From positions 248,001 through 312,000 of the forward strand of contig NW_027062691.1 of the NCBI RefSeq assembly GCF_032884065.1: a stretch of 64,000 bases of DNA. The letters are read 5' to 3'. The notes under the pieces are model-generated. The model ran no database searches, was not told the DNA's origin, and was given only the letters and a program-made list of their open reading frames with translations. Position 1 is the stretch's first letter. Every line of letters begins with the position of its first letter. Made by a program: the position numbers and the translations under genes. This DNA comes from Artemia franciscana. Its lineage: Eukaryota > Arthropoda > Branchiopoda > Anostraca > Artemiidae. Below are positions 12,269 to 22,679 of the stretch, piece by piece.

Positions 12269-12572
12269 GAGTAGGACTGACGGCCCCCGTGCCTTCTAAA
12301 GATCAGATCATAATTTGAACTTTATTCAAAATAAAATTAACTTTGAATGTTTTCTCTTTGTTTCCAAAATTATTAAGTATTTTAAAAAAATTTAAAAGGA
12401 CAGAAATTTTGGAGGGGGACTCAAACCATCTAACCACCCTGGATACAGCCTTAGGAGTAGGGCTGACGGCCCCCGTGCCTTCTAAAGATCAGAACATAAT
12501 TTGAACTTTATTCAAAATAAAATTAATTTTGAATGTTTTCTCTTTGTTTCCAAAATTATTAAGGATTCTAGG
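12205..12572. repeat. Tandem duplication, two units of about 170 bp
   Basis: The unit from GGACAGAAATTTTGGAGGGG through ACTCAAACC, ACCACCCTGGATACAGCC, CCTTCTAAAGATCAGA and TTTCTCTTTGTTTCCAAAAT occurs at about 12211-12382 and again at 12399-12570 with few differences. A diverged relative of its tail is at about 47655-47740. Confidence 0.85.
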
Positions 12573-13425
12573 AAGGATTATCAGTATATACATTGACTTT
12601 CAATCGACTCTTTATTTCAATAACCTTTGCTATGATTGTGATTTTTTTTGATGTTGTGAGAATTAAAAACACATAACTAGAAATAGGATTGTTTTTAGTA
12701 AAGTGCAAAGTGTTTCTTGGTCAATAGAATGCAAGGGGGCGCCAATCTTACTTCTCGCAGTCTCTAATCGTTCTTGGTTTGACTAGGTTACTTACTGTAA
12801 TTTAAATTAACTGCTGCAGACGAACAAATAAATATTAAAACAGAAATGAATTAAAATGAAAATTCAAGTAAAACTGATAACGAATATAAATGACAAAAAA
12901 CAGGAGCGTGGCTAGCCTCGAGAGGGGAAGGGGAGTGAGGATCAACCCTGGGTGTAAAAATTTAGTATTTTAGACTTTTTCAAATATTTTAGAGCTTTAA
13001 GAAACCTTCTAAAAGTCAAGTCGTCAATTTGACTTAACAGTTCATTCCGAAAAGCTTAGTCTTACCATCTGCTGAATCAAGATAACTGTTCTGATTAAGA
13101 GGAACCTTAAATAGACTTAGAATTTTGCTTTTATATGGAGGGGGGCTCGACCTCAGGGAAAAATAATTTTTTTCTGAATTCCAAATCATTTCAGAACTCC
13201 AAGTTTCTTGGGTAAAGCGTCTGGGCCTCTCCCAAGCTTCACTTGCGCCTTGGGGCCCTGGGTCCTTGGGACCACTTCACATGCATATTTAGTGCCTCAA
13301 AGAGCTAACCTTCTCAAGTCAAATAATGTATTTAATTTTAATAAGCAAGTTAGCATAGATTTTCACAGCACAGCACCATTGAAAAATATTCATGTGGTTA
13401 GTAAGGTGTTATGTCAAGGAATAAA
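12573..13425. other. Non-coding stretch
   Basis: AT-rich DNA without recognisable genes. The open frame at 13208-13504 shows no known protein features. Confidence 0.35.
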
Positions 13426-13945
13426 AAATATAGCCCCTTCTCTATCCTCTCGCTGCGGTCTTTTTTTTCATGTCGCAACATCCGAATTTCATCAATTTCA
13501 GTAAACTTCATTAGGGTCACATGCTTTAGTCCTTCGGCATAAAAATTCAAGTTTTGTTCATCAGTGCAATCCAAGAGGCACTTGCGATGATGTAATGTCT
13601 AAAGCAGTTTTTTTTTTTGCTTTCCTGAAACTACTTTTCAAAAAATGCGCAAATTATGGCAAGAAGTAGAAAAATAGTCCCTCCCTTGTCCTTACGGTGT
13701 GCCGCCTTTTTTTTTACATTGAAACACCCATGTTTTATTAAGGTCACATTCTTTATTCCTCTCCCCCCCCTATCCCTCCCCCCAAAAAGTTTTTTTTTTA
13801 TTCAGTAGAATTCAAGTGGCGCTGGTGTTGATGATGAAAGGCTGCAGTGTCTAAGGCAGTTTTTTCGTCTTCCTGAATGTGTGTGTACTAGCTGGGTCAC
13901 TTTTCAAAAAAGTATAAAATATGCCAAGGAGTATTCACTCCTTGT
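13426..13945. repeat. Diverged tandem duplication, period about 240 bp
   Basis: Two copies share the order CCTTCTCTATCCTCTCGC-like block, T-run, a 'gaaacaccc'-like block, TTAGGGTCACAT, CAGTNNAATYCAAG, TGTCTAARGCAGTTTTTT, CTTCCTGAA and ACTTTTCAAAAAA. The first spans about 13430-13650 and the second 13660-13940. Confidence 0.6.
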
Positions 13946-14479
13946 CACGTTATATTAGGAAGCAGAAGAAGGACTTTGGTCCGGAAACAAGATTTTTTTT
14001 TTTGCTCATTTTTTGTGGAAATACCTGTATATTTCCATGGATAGATCACCAAACTCAACCGGTTCAATAGGCACTCTAGTCAAGTACCCGGCCAAATATA
14101 TCCAATTCGGACGCAGTGCATTCATTTTACCAGGTTCACCTTCAATATACAAGGATTTATTGATGAATTTTATACCACTAATTGCTTCACTTGAACCTTT
14201 GCTACTAAGTAATTAGAATGTTTACTTGTGGTTGGCCCACGTGACACTGCAGTGGTGTCATGGTAAATGATTGTGGCACCGTTGCCTTGATGGGGCCTAC
14301 TATATATGAGAGGGGCGGTTGTGTAGATTCCATTTTAATTTGATGGTTCATGTCAGTTACAATAAAGAAGTTTAAAAAAAAACTCAGACTTAGAATAGAC
14401 GTTATTCGAGTAATGTTGAAGCGATGTCTTAAAAATCAACTTTTGGAAATGTCTGAATTTTAGCTCATTTCTGACCTTG

Positions 14480-15062
14480 TATCGAAAAAAAAAATCTATA
14501 CTATGCATGATTCGTGTTATAGAGGTCGTTCTACATAGATTCGACTTATAAAGGTAACGAGTTATAGAAGTAAGCCAAATGAAAATTTGAGTTACAGAGG
14601 TACAAAATCGCTAAATTTACTCCCTACAGCTACTAACTTGACATATTAAGATTTGACTTTCAAATGTCAACAATAAATTTAGTTTACTAGAAAATAGACA
14701 CCTGGACAATAACCAAATTTTATACAAAAAATATGTTAAATAAAATTAATGCATATCAAAGTTTACACGTTGCAACCTGCATACCGCGTTTTCAACTAAT
14801 AGAGGTCCGGTGAAAAAACTTCGAGATACAAAGGTGAACTTTGACTTGTGGCGGTAAAGCGAAAATTAATTGACGATTTATCTACTGAATTTCGAGTTAC
14901 AGGGATAGTTTTTGGGTCACTTCAATTTATAGAAATAAAATATAATGCAAAATTGTTTCGAGTGTTGCATAGTTTTTTCTTTGACTTCAACAGGTTCCAA
15001 GGGGATTGAAATTAATTCGAGATATCGAGGATTTTGAGTTATCAAGATTCAAATGTATTTAC
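14480..15062. repeat. Degenerate 'TTCGAGTTATAGAGGTA' motif repeats, possible pogo/Tigger relic
   Basis: Short related words recur at irregular spacing: GTTATAGAGGTCG, CGACTTATAAAGGTAACGAG, GAGTTACAGAGGTAC, TTCGAGATACAAAGGTG, TTCGAGTTACAGGGATAG and CGAGATATCGAGGATTTTGA. The last is followed by GAGTTATCAAGATTCAAATG and TA. Such runs of motif copies occur at the ends of pogo/Tigger-like Tc1-mariner elements. I saw no transposase. Confidence 0.4.
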
Positions 15063-15489
15063 TTACATATAAGAAATTAGGGCGCTCAGGCTTCAACCTT
15101 AAGAACCGCGGACACTGGGAAGGGGGACAATTTGTCCAAAATCTCTTGATTTTTACTATTTCTCCAATATTTTCTACCTTTAGTAGAAATTGCCTATTCT
15201 TCTATTGTTTATAGAGTTCACTTAACCCAGTTTATGGAAAGTTCCTGCCACGTCAGTGTGCCATCCGACCTTGATTTTTATGTGCATTGTTATGTGCATT
15301 GCTTGACTTAATTATTGTGTCAGCTTGGCGCCAGCGATAAGAAAGTAGACACCATCCTCCTCCAGGACACCTAGTCTCGGGTAATCGCGGGTGTATCTAG
15401 AGGTCTTATTACTTCCTTGTTTAGGAACTAATGTAAGCTATCGGATTATCTCATTCTTAGACGAATACGCGGTCGTTTCCACCTGGCAG

Positions 15490-17335
15490 AGACGAAGTTA
15501 GGGCTTACACTTTACAATAATAAAAAAGGCTAATCCTCCCGCCAATATAAAACCAGATAATTTGCGTGACCTAAGAATTCTGTCCAATCTCCGTAAAGAT
15601 GCGTCCATTATTATAACTAAATCAGATAAAAGCAATTCTTTGGTTGTCATGGATACGAAAGATTACGACACAAAAATGTATGCACATCTAAATGACAAAA
15701 CTACATATAAAACTATAACCCACGACCATACTGATCAGTTTGCTAACAAAACTATAAAAGAATTAAAAGATCTAAAACAAAATGGTAAAATTACTCCACA
15801 ATTATATAATAAATTTTCCCCCGAGGCACCTTTTGTCCAAAATTTTATGGTCTACCAAAATTACATAAGCAAGGCATTCCTTTAAGGCCAATTGTAGCTT
15901 GTACGAAAGCCCCCGCCTCCAACATTGGAAAATGGTTATGTACAGCCTTCAAACCTTTGCTTTTTCCTCAAAAATCTTATATATGTAATTCGGTTGATTT
16001 AGTTGGAAAACTCAAAAACGTAAATATTTCAGAAAATACAATTATCAGTAGCTTTGACGTTGTGTCTATGCATACAAATATTAATGGAGCAGAATCCAAG
16101 AAATTATTAGAAAATAAAATAAATGAAAATTATGACTTAATAGAAGTTTCAGCAATAGGGTTACATTACGATGTTTTAATGACCTTGGTTAAACTTTGTA
16201 ACAAGTATTCAATGCATTTCCAATTCCGTAATTCTTTATACCAACAAACAAAGGCTTACCCATGCGTGCGCCTCTTTCCGGGCTACTGGCGAATATTTAC
16301 GTAGAGCATATTGAAAATTGGGCATTAAATTCATATTTTTTTTAAACATATCTTTTTGGGACGTTACATGGATGACGTAATTTCACTTTGGAACTATGGG
16401 AAAAATGAACTTAGGGGTTTTTTAGATCACCTTAACACATATGATAGGAATTCACAGTTTACCTTAGAAATTGAAATTACAAATAAAATCTTATTCCTAG
16501 ATGTTCTAATTATTCGTAACTTAGATGAACTCAGTTTTACTATTTACAGAAAACCAACACAAAATAATAGATATTTACATTTTGAATCAAACCACCCCCC
16601 ACAAGTTAAAAGAGGTGTCGTAATATCTCTCGTAGATCGTGCCCTGAATATTTGTTCTGATTCCTACATCACAGCTGAACTAGACTTTATCAGGGACATA
16701 CTTTTGGAAATGGGTATCCTCTTTTATTTATTAATAATACAATTAACCGTAGAGTGAAAAGACACTCCCGTAAAATCAACGATAATTTACCATGTGAAAA
16801 TCCCGATAAGCCCCAAAACATAATTTACCTCCCATATATCCAAAAAATCACTAGAAATCTTAAAAAAGTATGCACACAAAATAATCTGTATATTGTATTT
16901 ACCAATAATTTGAAAATAATAAATTTCCTAAATTCTGGTAAAGATAAGACTCCAGTTACTCGCCAAAGAGGTGTCTATCAAATACCATGTGACTGCGGTA
17001 AATTCTATGTAGGGAGAACCCACCAGAATTTCGAGAAACGCCTACAACAACATAAAGATGATATCACCAAAGCTCTGAATTCTAATAATATTACTTCTAT
17101 TTCTTTTGATTCTGCTTTAAGTAGCCATGTTTTCGAAAATCCTAACCACAAAATACTTGTTGAAGAATCCGCCATTATTAGCAATGATCTAGGCGTAAAG
17201 CAAGTAGTTCGAGAAGCAATTGAAATCAAACTTAAGATTAATAATAATATTTCCTTAAATAGGGATTTAGGAGAAAATTCATTGAATTCTTTATACACAA
17301 ATTTAAGTAAAAATGACCTTACAAAATATTAAAAA
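15490..17335 (+). pseudogene. Penelope-like retroelement: reverse transcriptase plus GIY-YIG endonuclease
   Basis: Penelope-like elements couple a telomerase-related reverse transcriptase to a C-terminal GIY-YIG nuclease that nicks the target. Four blocks in shifting frames appear in order. At 15490-15883 is RKDASIIITKSDKSNSLVVM. At 15885-16304 are APASNIGKW and SSFDVVSMHTNI (motif A, with its catalytic Asp). At 16356-16757 are RYMDDVISLW (the catalytic DD box), EITNKILFLDVLI and TIYRKPTQNNRYLHFESNHP. At 16754-17332, 192 codons carry GVYQIPCDCGKFYVGRT (the GIY and YIG strands at residues 73-87) and a later conserved Glu region. Breaks near 15884 and 16304-16356, and the frame change near 16750, inactivate it. 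The N-terminus is missing or too decayed to see, and no second copy or clear terminal repeat was found upstream. Confidence 0.92.
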
Positions 17336-17589
17336 AAAACAATAGATATTAACGCAGAACCTGTCACAAATAGACCTATAAGATCAGCAGCGAAAAAGCT
17401 AGGCTGGCATTAAAAACCTGTTTTTACATCATTTTCTTTCATTTCATTGAATTGCCTCGTTTCATAACAATTTATTTTTCAGTCCTGGTTGAACTTCGCT
17501 GAGGTAAGGATGCTGGGACGGTTTTGAAAAACTGTTCATTTTAGTTTTAGTGATTTTATCCTCTCGTAAGTTGTTTTTTTTTTTTATTT

Positions 17590-17632
17590 GTATTGCTGAG
17601 GACGGTCCTTGGACATAGGGCCGAAATATTCA
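17590..17632 (+). ncRNA. Hammerhead-ribozyme-like half motif in the Penelope 3' region (tentative)
   Basis: The sequence reads CTGAGGA, then GGTCC-loop-GGGCC (a 5-bp helix with one G-T pair), then GAAA. This matches the catalytic core of a hammerhead (CUGANGA, helix II, GAAA). Hammerheads are known in Penelope-like elements, and it lies 3' of the nuclease. However, I cannot find convincing partners for helices I and III, so the call is weak. Confidence 0.3.
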
Positions 17633-17861
17633 TTCAAATTTGTTTCCCACTGTCTTAAAAAATTCCCTATTGTTCTTCTTGTTTTTGGTGTTTACGCACA
17701 TCTAGGAATTTTACATCTTTTGCCTTTTTTGTTGAAGTTTTTTTATGAATAAAACGAAATAAAAATGTAAAATTCCTGGTTTAATATTTCAAATGGAAAT
17801 TCAGTGTCGTCAAAGAGACTATTTAGCTTTTTATTGGTAAAAGAATTACCAGTAAGCAAGA

Positions 17862-18012
17862 CTGTATTCAGGAGAGGAGTTGTGGGTTTGAACACTCCTC
17901 GCCTGAAATATTTTTCGGACTAGTAAAAACGCAACAAAATACATTAAAACATATTTTGATCTGTTTTTTGCACCCCCCTTCCCCTGAATAAAAATTCTGG
18001 ATATGGCCCTGG
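17862..18012. mobile_element. Short non-autonomous element, GGATA-TIR family, copy 4
   Basis: It starts GACTGTATTCAGGAG and ends ATTCTGGATATGGCCCTGG. Internally it has CTGAAATATTTTTCGGACTAG, AAAACGCAACAAAA and a C-run followed by CCCTGAATAAAAATTCTGG, in the same order as the copies at 8218 and 8786. Confidence 0.55.
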
Positions 18013-18265
18013 CAGTATGACGGTTAAAAAGGTTTAATACAAGCAAAATGTGAAGGTTATTTAAAATTCATTTTTAATAGTCTGACTGGGTTGTTGCCGT
18101 GATTGATAGATATGACAGGATTAAACTGTACAAGGCCGAAATATGAGAATTTGATTTATTTGTGCGTCAATTGAATTCAAGAAATTACCCTGACTAACTC
18201 ATTCCGTTCTTCAACTTAAACTTCTTAAACTTTTTCGCTTGCAGGCCAATGGTCGTGCAGCGCAG

Positions 18266-18530
18266 ATTCTTGATTCTCTGCCATCTTTCGAGGGGTGCTG
18301 ATCTCTCTGCCATCAGCACCTCTGGATTCTCTGCCATCAGCACCTCTTGATTCTCTGCCATCTTTCGAGAGGTGCTGATCTCTCTGCCATCAGCACCTCT
18401 TGATTCTCTGCCATCTTTCGAGAGGTGCTGATCTCTCTGCCATCAGCACCTCTTGATTCTCTGCCATCAGCACCTCTTGATTCTCTGCCATCAGCACCTC
18501 TTGATTCTCTGCCATCTGTCGAGAGTGCTT
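18266..18530. repeat. Minisatellite with internal palindromes
   Basis: Two unit types alternate. One is a ~24-bp unit (GATTCTCTGCCATCAGCACC plus TCTT). The other is a ~53-bp unit in which CTTTCGAGAGGTGCTGATCT is inserted. AGGTGCTGAT and ATCAGCACCT are inverse complements, so strands can fold. The minus-strand frame reads a GRESRGAD-type repeat, but this is a by-product of the tandem structure. Confidence 0.9.
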
Positions 18531-19158
18531 TCGTGGTTGTTTTACATCTAAACATGGGCTAGCACAAAAAAATAAAAAAAAAATTAAGGAAGAGGAGGAT
18601 TGCAAACAGAAATTGAGATGAGAATAAAAGTTTGCAAAATATGGTTTTTGCTAGTATAGTGTCATATTTTTCTAATGTTGAAAATTTTTACCCTTTTTAT
18701 ATTTTTCACCTTCCAGTGGGAGACCAAAAGCTGATCCTTCTTTTTCGTGGCCACATACCCAAATAACATCTCCGTTATACGAAGTTAGGGTTTGAACATA
18801 ATTGAATTTCATACATTTTTTTTTAGATTGAGCATCCTCTACTGCCTGCTCTGAATTCTAGGCTACTTTTCTATAACACTAGTTTTTGAATCTTAATTAA
18901 GTTGAAAGCTTTCTCATTTAATCTAGATAGAAATGAGGTATACATTGTCTATAGTTACAGCTTTCCATCAAGCTAAGTAGAACTTTTAATTATCCAATTT
19001 GAGTAATATATGCAAATCATTTATTTTTTGTAACTTAAAGTTTTTTCCAGAATCAGGATAGTCTATAAAAAGTACTGATAAAATATTTTCATAGAATAGC
19101 CAGTATAATACAATCTGATTTTAATTTCACATCGTTGTTAATATACTTTTTTTTATCA
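18531..19158. other. Non-coding stretch
   Basis: AT-rich spacer between the minisatellite and the long R1 repeat. Nothing recognisable was seen. Confidence 0.4.
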
Positions 19159-20850
19159 AACAGTTCGTGGTAACGAACTATAGTAAGGAGCGACCCGGCT
19201 CAATAGTAAACGAAACTCTAAAAAACGGAATTTTGATACTAAAAGATACATCAAAAGAATCGGTTTTTCATGGTGATTGAAATATATAAGTTTCATCAAG
19301 TTTAGTCTTTGTCATCAAAAGTTACGAGCTTGAGAAAATTTGCCATATTTTGGGAAATAGGGGAAACACCCCCTAAAATTCATAAAATCTTAACGAAAAT
19401 CACACCATCGCATTTATCGTATCAGAGAATCCTACCGCAAAAGTTTCAAGCTCCTATCTACAAAAATGTGGAACTTCGTATTTTTTGCCAGAAGACCGAT
19501 CACGGGTGCATGTTTATTTGTTTTCTATTTTTTTCTCCAGGGGTAATCGTATCGACCGATTGGTCCTAAAATGTCGCAAGAGGGTTCATTCTAACGGAAA
19601 TGAAAAGTTCTAGTGCCCTTTTTAAGTGACCAAAAAATTGGAGGGCACCTAGGCCCCCTCCCACGCTCATTTTTCCCAAAGTCAATGGATCAAAATTTTG
19701 AGATAGCCATTTTGTTGAACATAGTCGAAAACCATAATAACTATGTCTCTGGGGATGACTTACTCCCCATAGTCCCCGGAGGAGTGGCTGCAAGTTACAA
19801 ATTTTGACCAGTGTTTACATTCAGTAATGGTTATTGGAAAGTGTACAGACATTTTCAGGGGGATTTTTTGGGTTTGGGGGGGGGGGAGGGAAGGGTGCTA
19901 TCTGGGAGGATCTTCCCTTGTAGTAATATGCCATGGGGGAAGATAAATTCAATGAAGGGGGCGCAGGATTCTCTAGCATTACTATTAAAAAAACAATAGA
20001 AAAATAAACATGAAAAAGTTTTTTCAACTGAAAGTAAGGAGCAGCATTAAAACTTAAAACGAACAGAGATTATTACGCATATGAGGGGTTCTTCTCCTCC
20101 TAAATACCTCGCTTTTTATACTAAAGTATTTTTAGTAATTTCAACTATTTATTCTACGGCCTTTCTGATTCAGGGGTCATTCTTAAAGAATTGAGACAAA
20201 ACTTAAGCTTTAATATAAAGAGCGAGGTATTAACGAGGGGGAAAACCCCCTCATACACATAATAAAATATAATATAATAATATAGAAGTCGGTTACGTCA
20301 GTTAATTCTTAAGTTACGTATATTGTTTACTAACAGAAAAGTTCGTTAAAAATTAAAAGCTCTAGTTGCATTTTTAAGTAGCCAAAAATTGGAGGGCAAC
20401 TAGGCCTCCTCCCCCACCCCTTATTTCTCAAAATCGTCTGATTTAAAACTAAGACAAAGTCATCTAGCCAAAACAAGAATTAATATGCTAATTTCATTTT
20501 AATAATTTATGTGCGGAGAGCCAAAATCAAACATACATTAATTCAAAAGCGTTCAGGAATTAAAAAAAAAACTGTTTTTTTAACTGAAAATAAGGAGCGA
20601 CATTAAAACTTAAAGCGAACAGAAATTACTCCGTGTATGAAAGGGGGCTGTTCCCTTCTCTACGCCCCATTCTTTACGCTAAAGTTTTTTACTGTTTAAT
20701 AAAGTAGATTTGAGAGAAAGAGTCAAACTTTAGCGCAAAGAGCGGGGTGTTGAGAAGGGAACAGCCCCTTTCATACACAGAATAATATCTGTTCGTTTTA
20801 AGGTTTAATGTCGCTCCTTACTTTCAGTTAAAAAAAACTAGTTTTTTTTT
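19159..20850. mobile_element. Long dispersed repeat R1, near-complete copy
   Basis: It runs from the AAGGAGCGACCCGGCTCAAT block through TTACGAGCTTGAGAAAATTT, ACACCCCCTAAAATTCAT, TCAGAGAATCCTACCG, CAGAAGACCGATCACGG, GGAGGGCACCTAGGCCCCCT and TTATTGGAAAGTGTACAGAC to two foldback modules. The foldbacks (about 20030-20265 and 20570-20850) have arms containing AAGGAGCGACATTAAAACTT and its inverse. Other partial copies are at 36665-37640, 41725-42870 and 47135-47340. It contains no long coding frame; the small frames inside are repeat-derived. It may be a non-autonomous or composite transposon. Class is unknown. Confidence 0.8.
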
Positions 20851-21854
20851 ATTTAATATTCTATAAGAATCGGGCCGTCTGTGAGCTATGATTACGCTAG
20901 CAAAAGTTAATTTGCATTAACATTTCTTATTCGTTAAAAGTTACATTCAAGCCAGTGGAGGTTCTTGGCCTGGGCAGGGGTTGGGGTAGCTTCCCCCCAG
21001 TTTTTCTCATATTTGACATAAAATCTCTTTTTATTTTATGTTTTTACATTCCTATTGCATACCTTAGGCCTACCCCCCTCCCCTCGGACTTTGAGGCTTA
21101 AAATTGCTATTGATTCAAGTTATTCTGTTCTCTTGCCTTCAAGTTTGAGTGCACGATTTATTGCATATTATTATTTTAAACTTGTATCTTGGTTAAGGAA
21201 AGATGATGATGCAGCAATAAATTTAGTGTTCTGATTGGGTCCAGGTGTCGGATCCAGGTCAGGATATCCATGAAATACCATCAGTAGTTTTAACCCAGTC
21301 TCTTTGAGTTAACCCTTGTAGCCAAAAGGCCCAGCAGGGTAAACATTATGTTTTTCTCCCCTTAACCAGGAAGTTTTCCCAGGGGACGGGGGGCAAAGTT
21401 CTAGAGGGTGAGAAACTTCTATTTTAATACCAAGATGGGAAATAAGGTAGAACTATTGAATTTCAAACATACGCTGTGCGGAGAACTCGGATATTTTTAT
21501 TGAGGAGAATTTGAAATAAACCAGATTAAGATAAGACAGAGTGGGTGCAATAGCTTGAAATATAATTTTACAAGTATATTTACTCCTGTTATCAAATTTT
21601 TGAATACTCAATCTGGAGCTTACACTTAGAGTCGGGAAACTTACGCGAACGAATGAACACTGTTTATTTATTTTTTTATTAGGTATTCGGACAATTATTT
21701 GTATTATTCAGGTATTCGGGGAAAAACCCAAAATTATTTGCATTTGAGATTCCTATTCGCATTCTAGAAGAACCATGTGGCGGTATTTTCGAAAAGTAGG
21801 GGGGGGGGAGGATTTTTCTTCGGTTTTTCAATGGAAAAACAAAGAAAAATTGAC
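20851..21854. other. Non-coding stretch
   Basis: No gene recognised. C-rich and G-rich runs (about 20975-21000 and 21070-21085) and fragments of repeats are present. Confidence 0.35.
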
Positions 21855-22345
21855 AAGGTTGAGCAAAGCTACCTAAAACAGAGTAGCAGCGAGAATCTTC
21901 AACTAATCTGTCGAAATCCAGTTGCTTACCTCCTCTTTTTTCGACGGTCAGGAGCGTGTAATCACGGAGTTTGTCATTTATCGTCGTCGATTGCAGATAA
22001 CCCTTCTCCCGTCCTAAAGCTTAGAAGATTCGTGCATTTTTAGCAGTGGCCACAGGCAAAGTATCGTTTAGCTTGATCATCCTAGTACTGCAGAATAGGC
22101 GATTGGGAGGTCAGATAAATTTTGATAGCTCGGAGAAGGTAAGTTTTTGGAATAACCCTTTCTAGAGATACAACTTTCCAAGAGAGGTTGGGATTCTATG
22201 GCATAGTCATTGATACCTCAAATACCTTGATTACGACACAGAACCCTCTCCACTATAAGAAATCTGAGCTTAAAGGGTTGACGTTATATAAAGTGACAAT
22301 CAGACGCATACGTATTTTGCATGGAACGTCTTTCCATATCATTCG
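21855..22345 (-). pseudogene. hAT-type transposase C-terminal fragment (left copy)
   Basis: The minus strand reads, in broken frames, through a hAT dimerisation-like segment with LPVATAKNARIF and then ALGREKGYLQSTTINDKLRD (about 22065-21960). The same DNA, inverted, occurs at 31630-32110, where the frame is better preserved. Stops are frequent. The matching N-terminal segment on this strand lies at 26250-26615, separated by a LINE insertion (22680-25400). Confidence 0.7.
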
Positions 22346-22483
22346 TCAAATGGTCTATTGCTTCTAAGCATACGAGTTTGACAAAGTTGATAAAACTGGC
22401 CGACTGATTTTGAGTTTACCAGTTGTTGGTAATGAAAGTAAGTCTTTGAGGCGAATGGAAATGGCTTGACTTCTTTAGGTTCG

Positions 22484-22512
22484 AGCAATTAATAATAATA
22501 ATAATAATAATT
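22484..22512. repeat. (AAT)n microsatellite
   Basis: A short run of ATA/AAT trinucleotides ends in ATTATTA, just beyond the 3' end of the LINE on the minus strand. Confidence 0.8.
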
Positions 22513-22679
22513 ATTACCCACAAATATACAAAAGTATAAACAGTGGAGTACAGAGAAAAAAATTAATAAACAAAGCAGAAACAAAAGTGCACGTAACTCA
22601 ACAATCGCAAGCACAACAAAGCTAATATAACAAAGAAAAACAGTATACCTTTTGTTTTCTAATGGGCTGATTTAACAAA

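Noticed and set aside
18337..18605. Two overlapping minus frames with repeated GRESRGAD or AENQEVL
   Set aside because: They translate the minisatellite in two frames at once; no start context or flanking coding signal.
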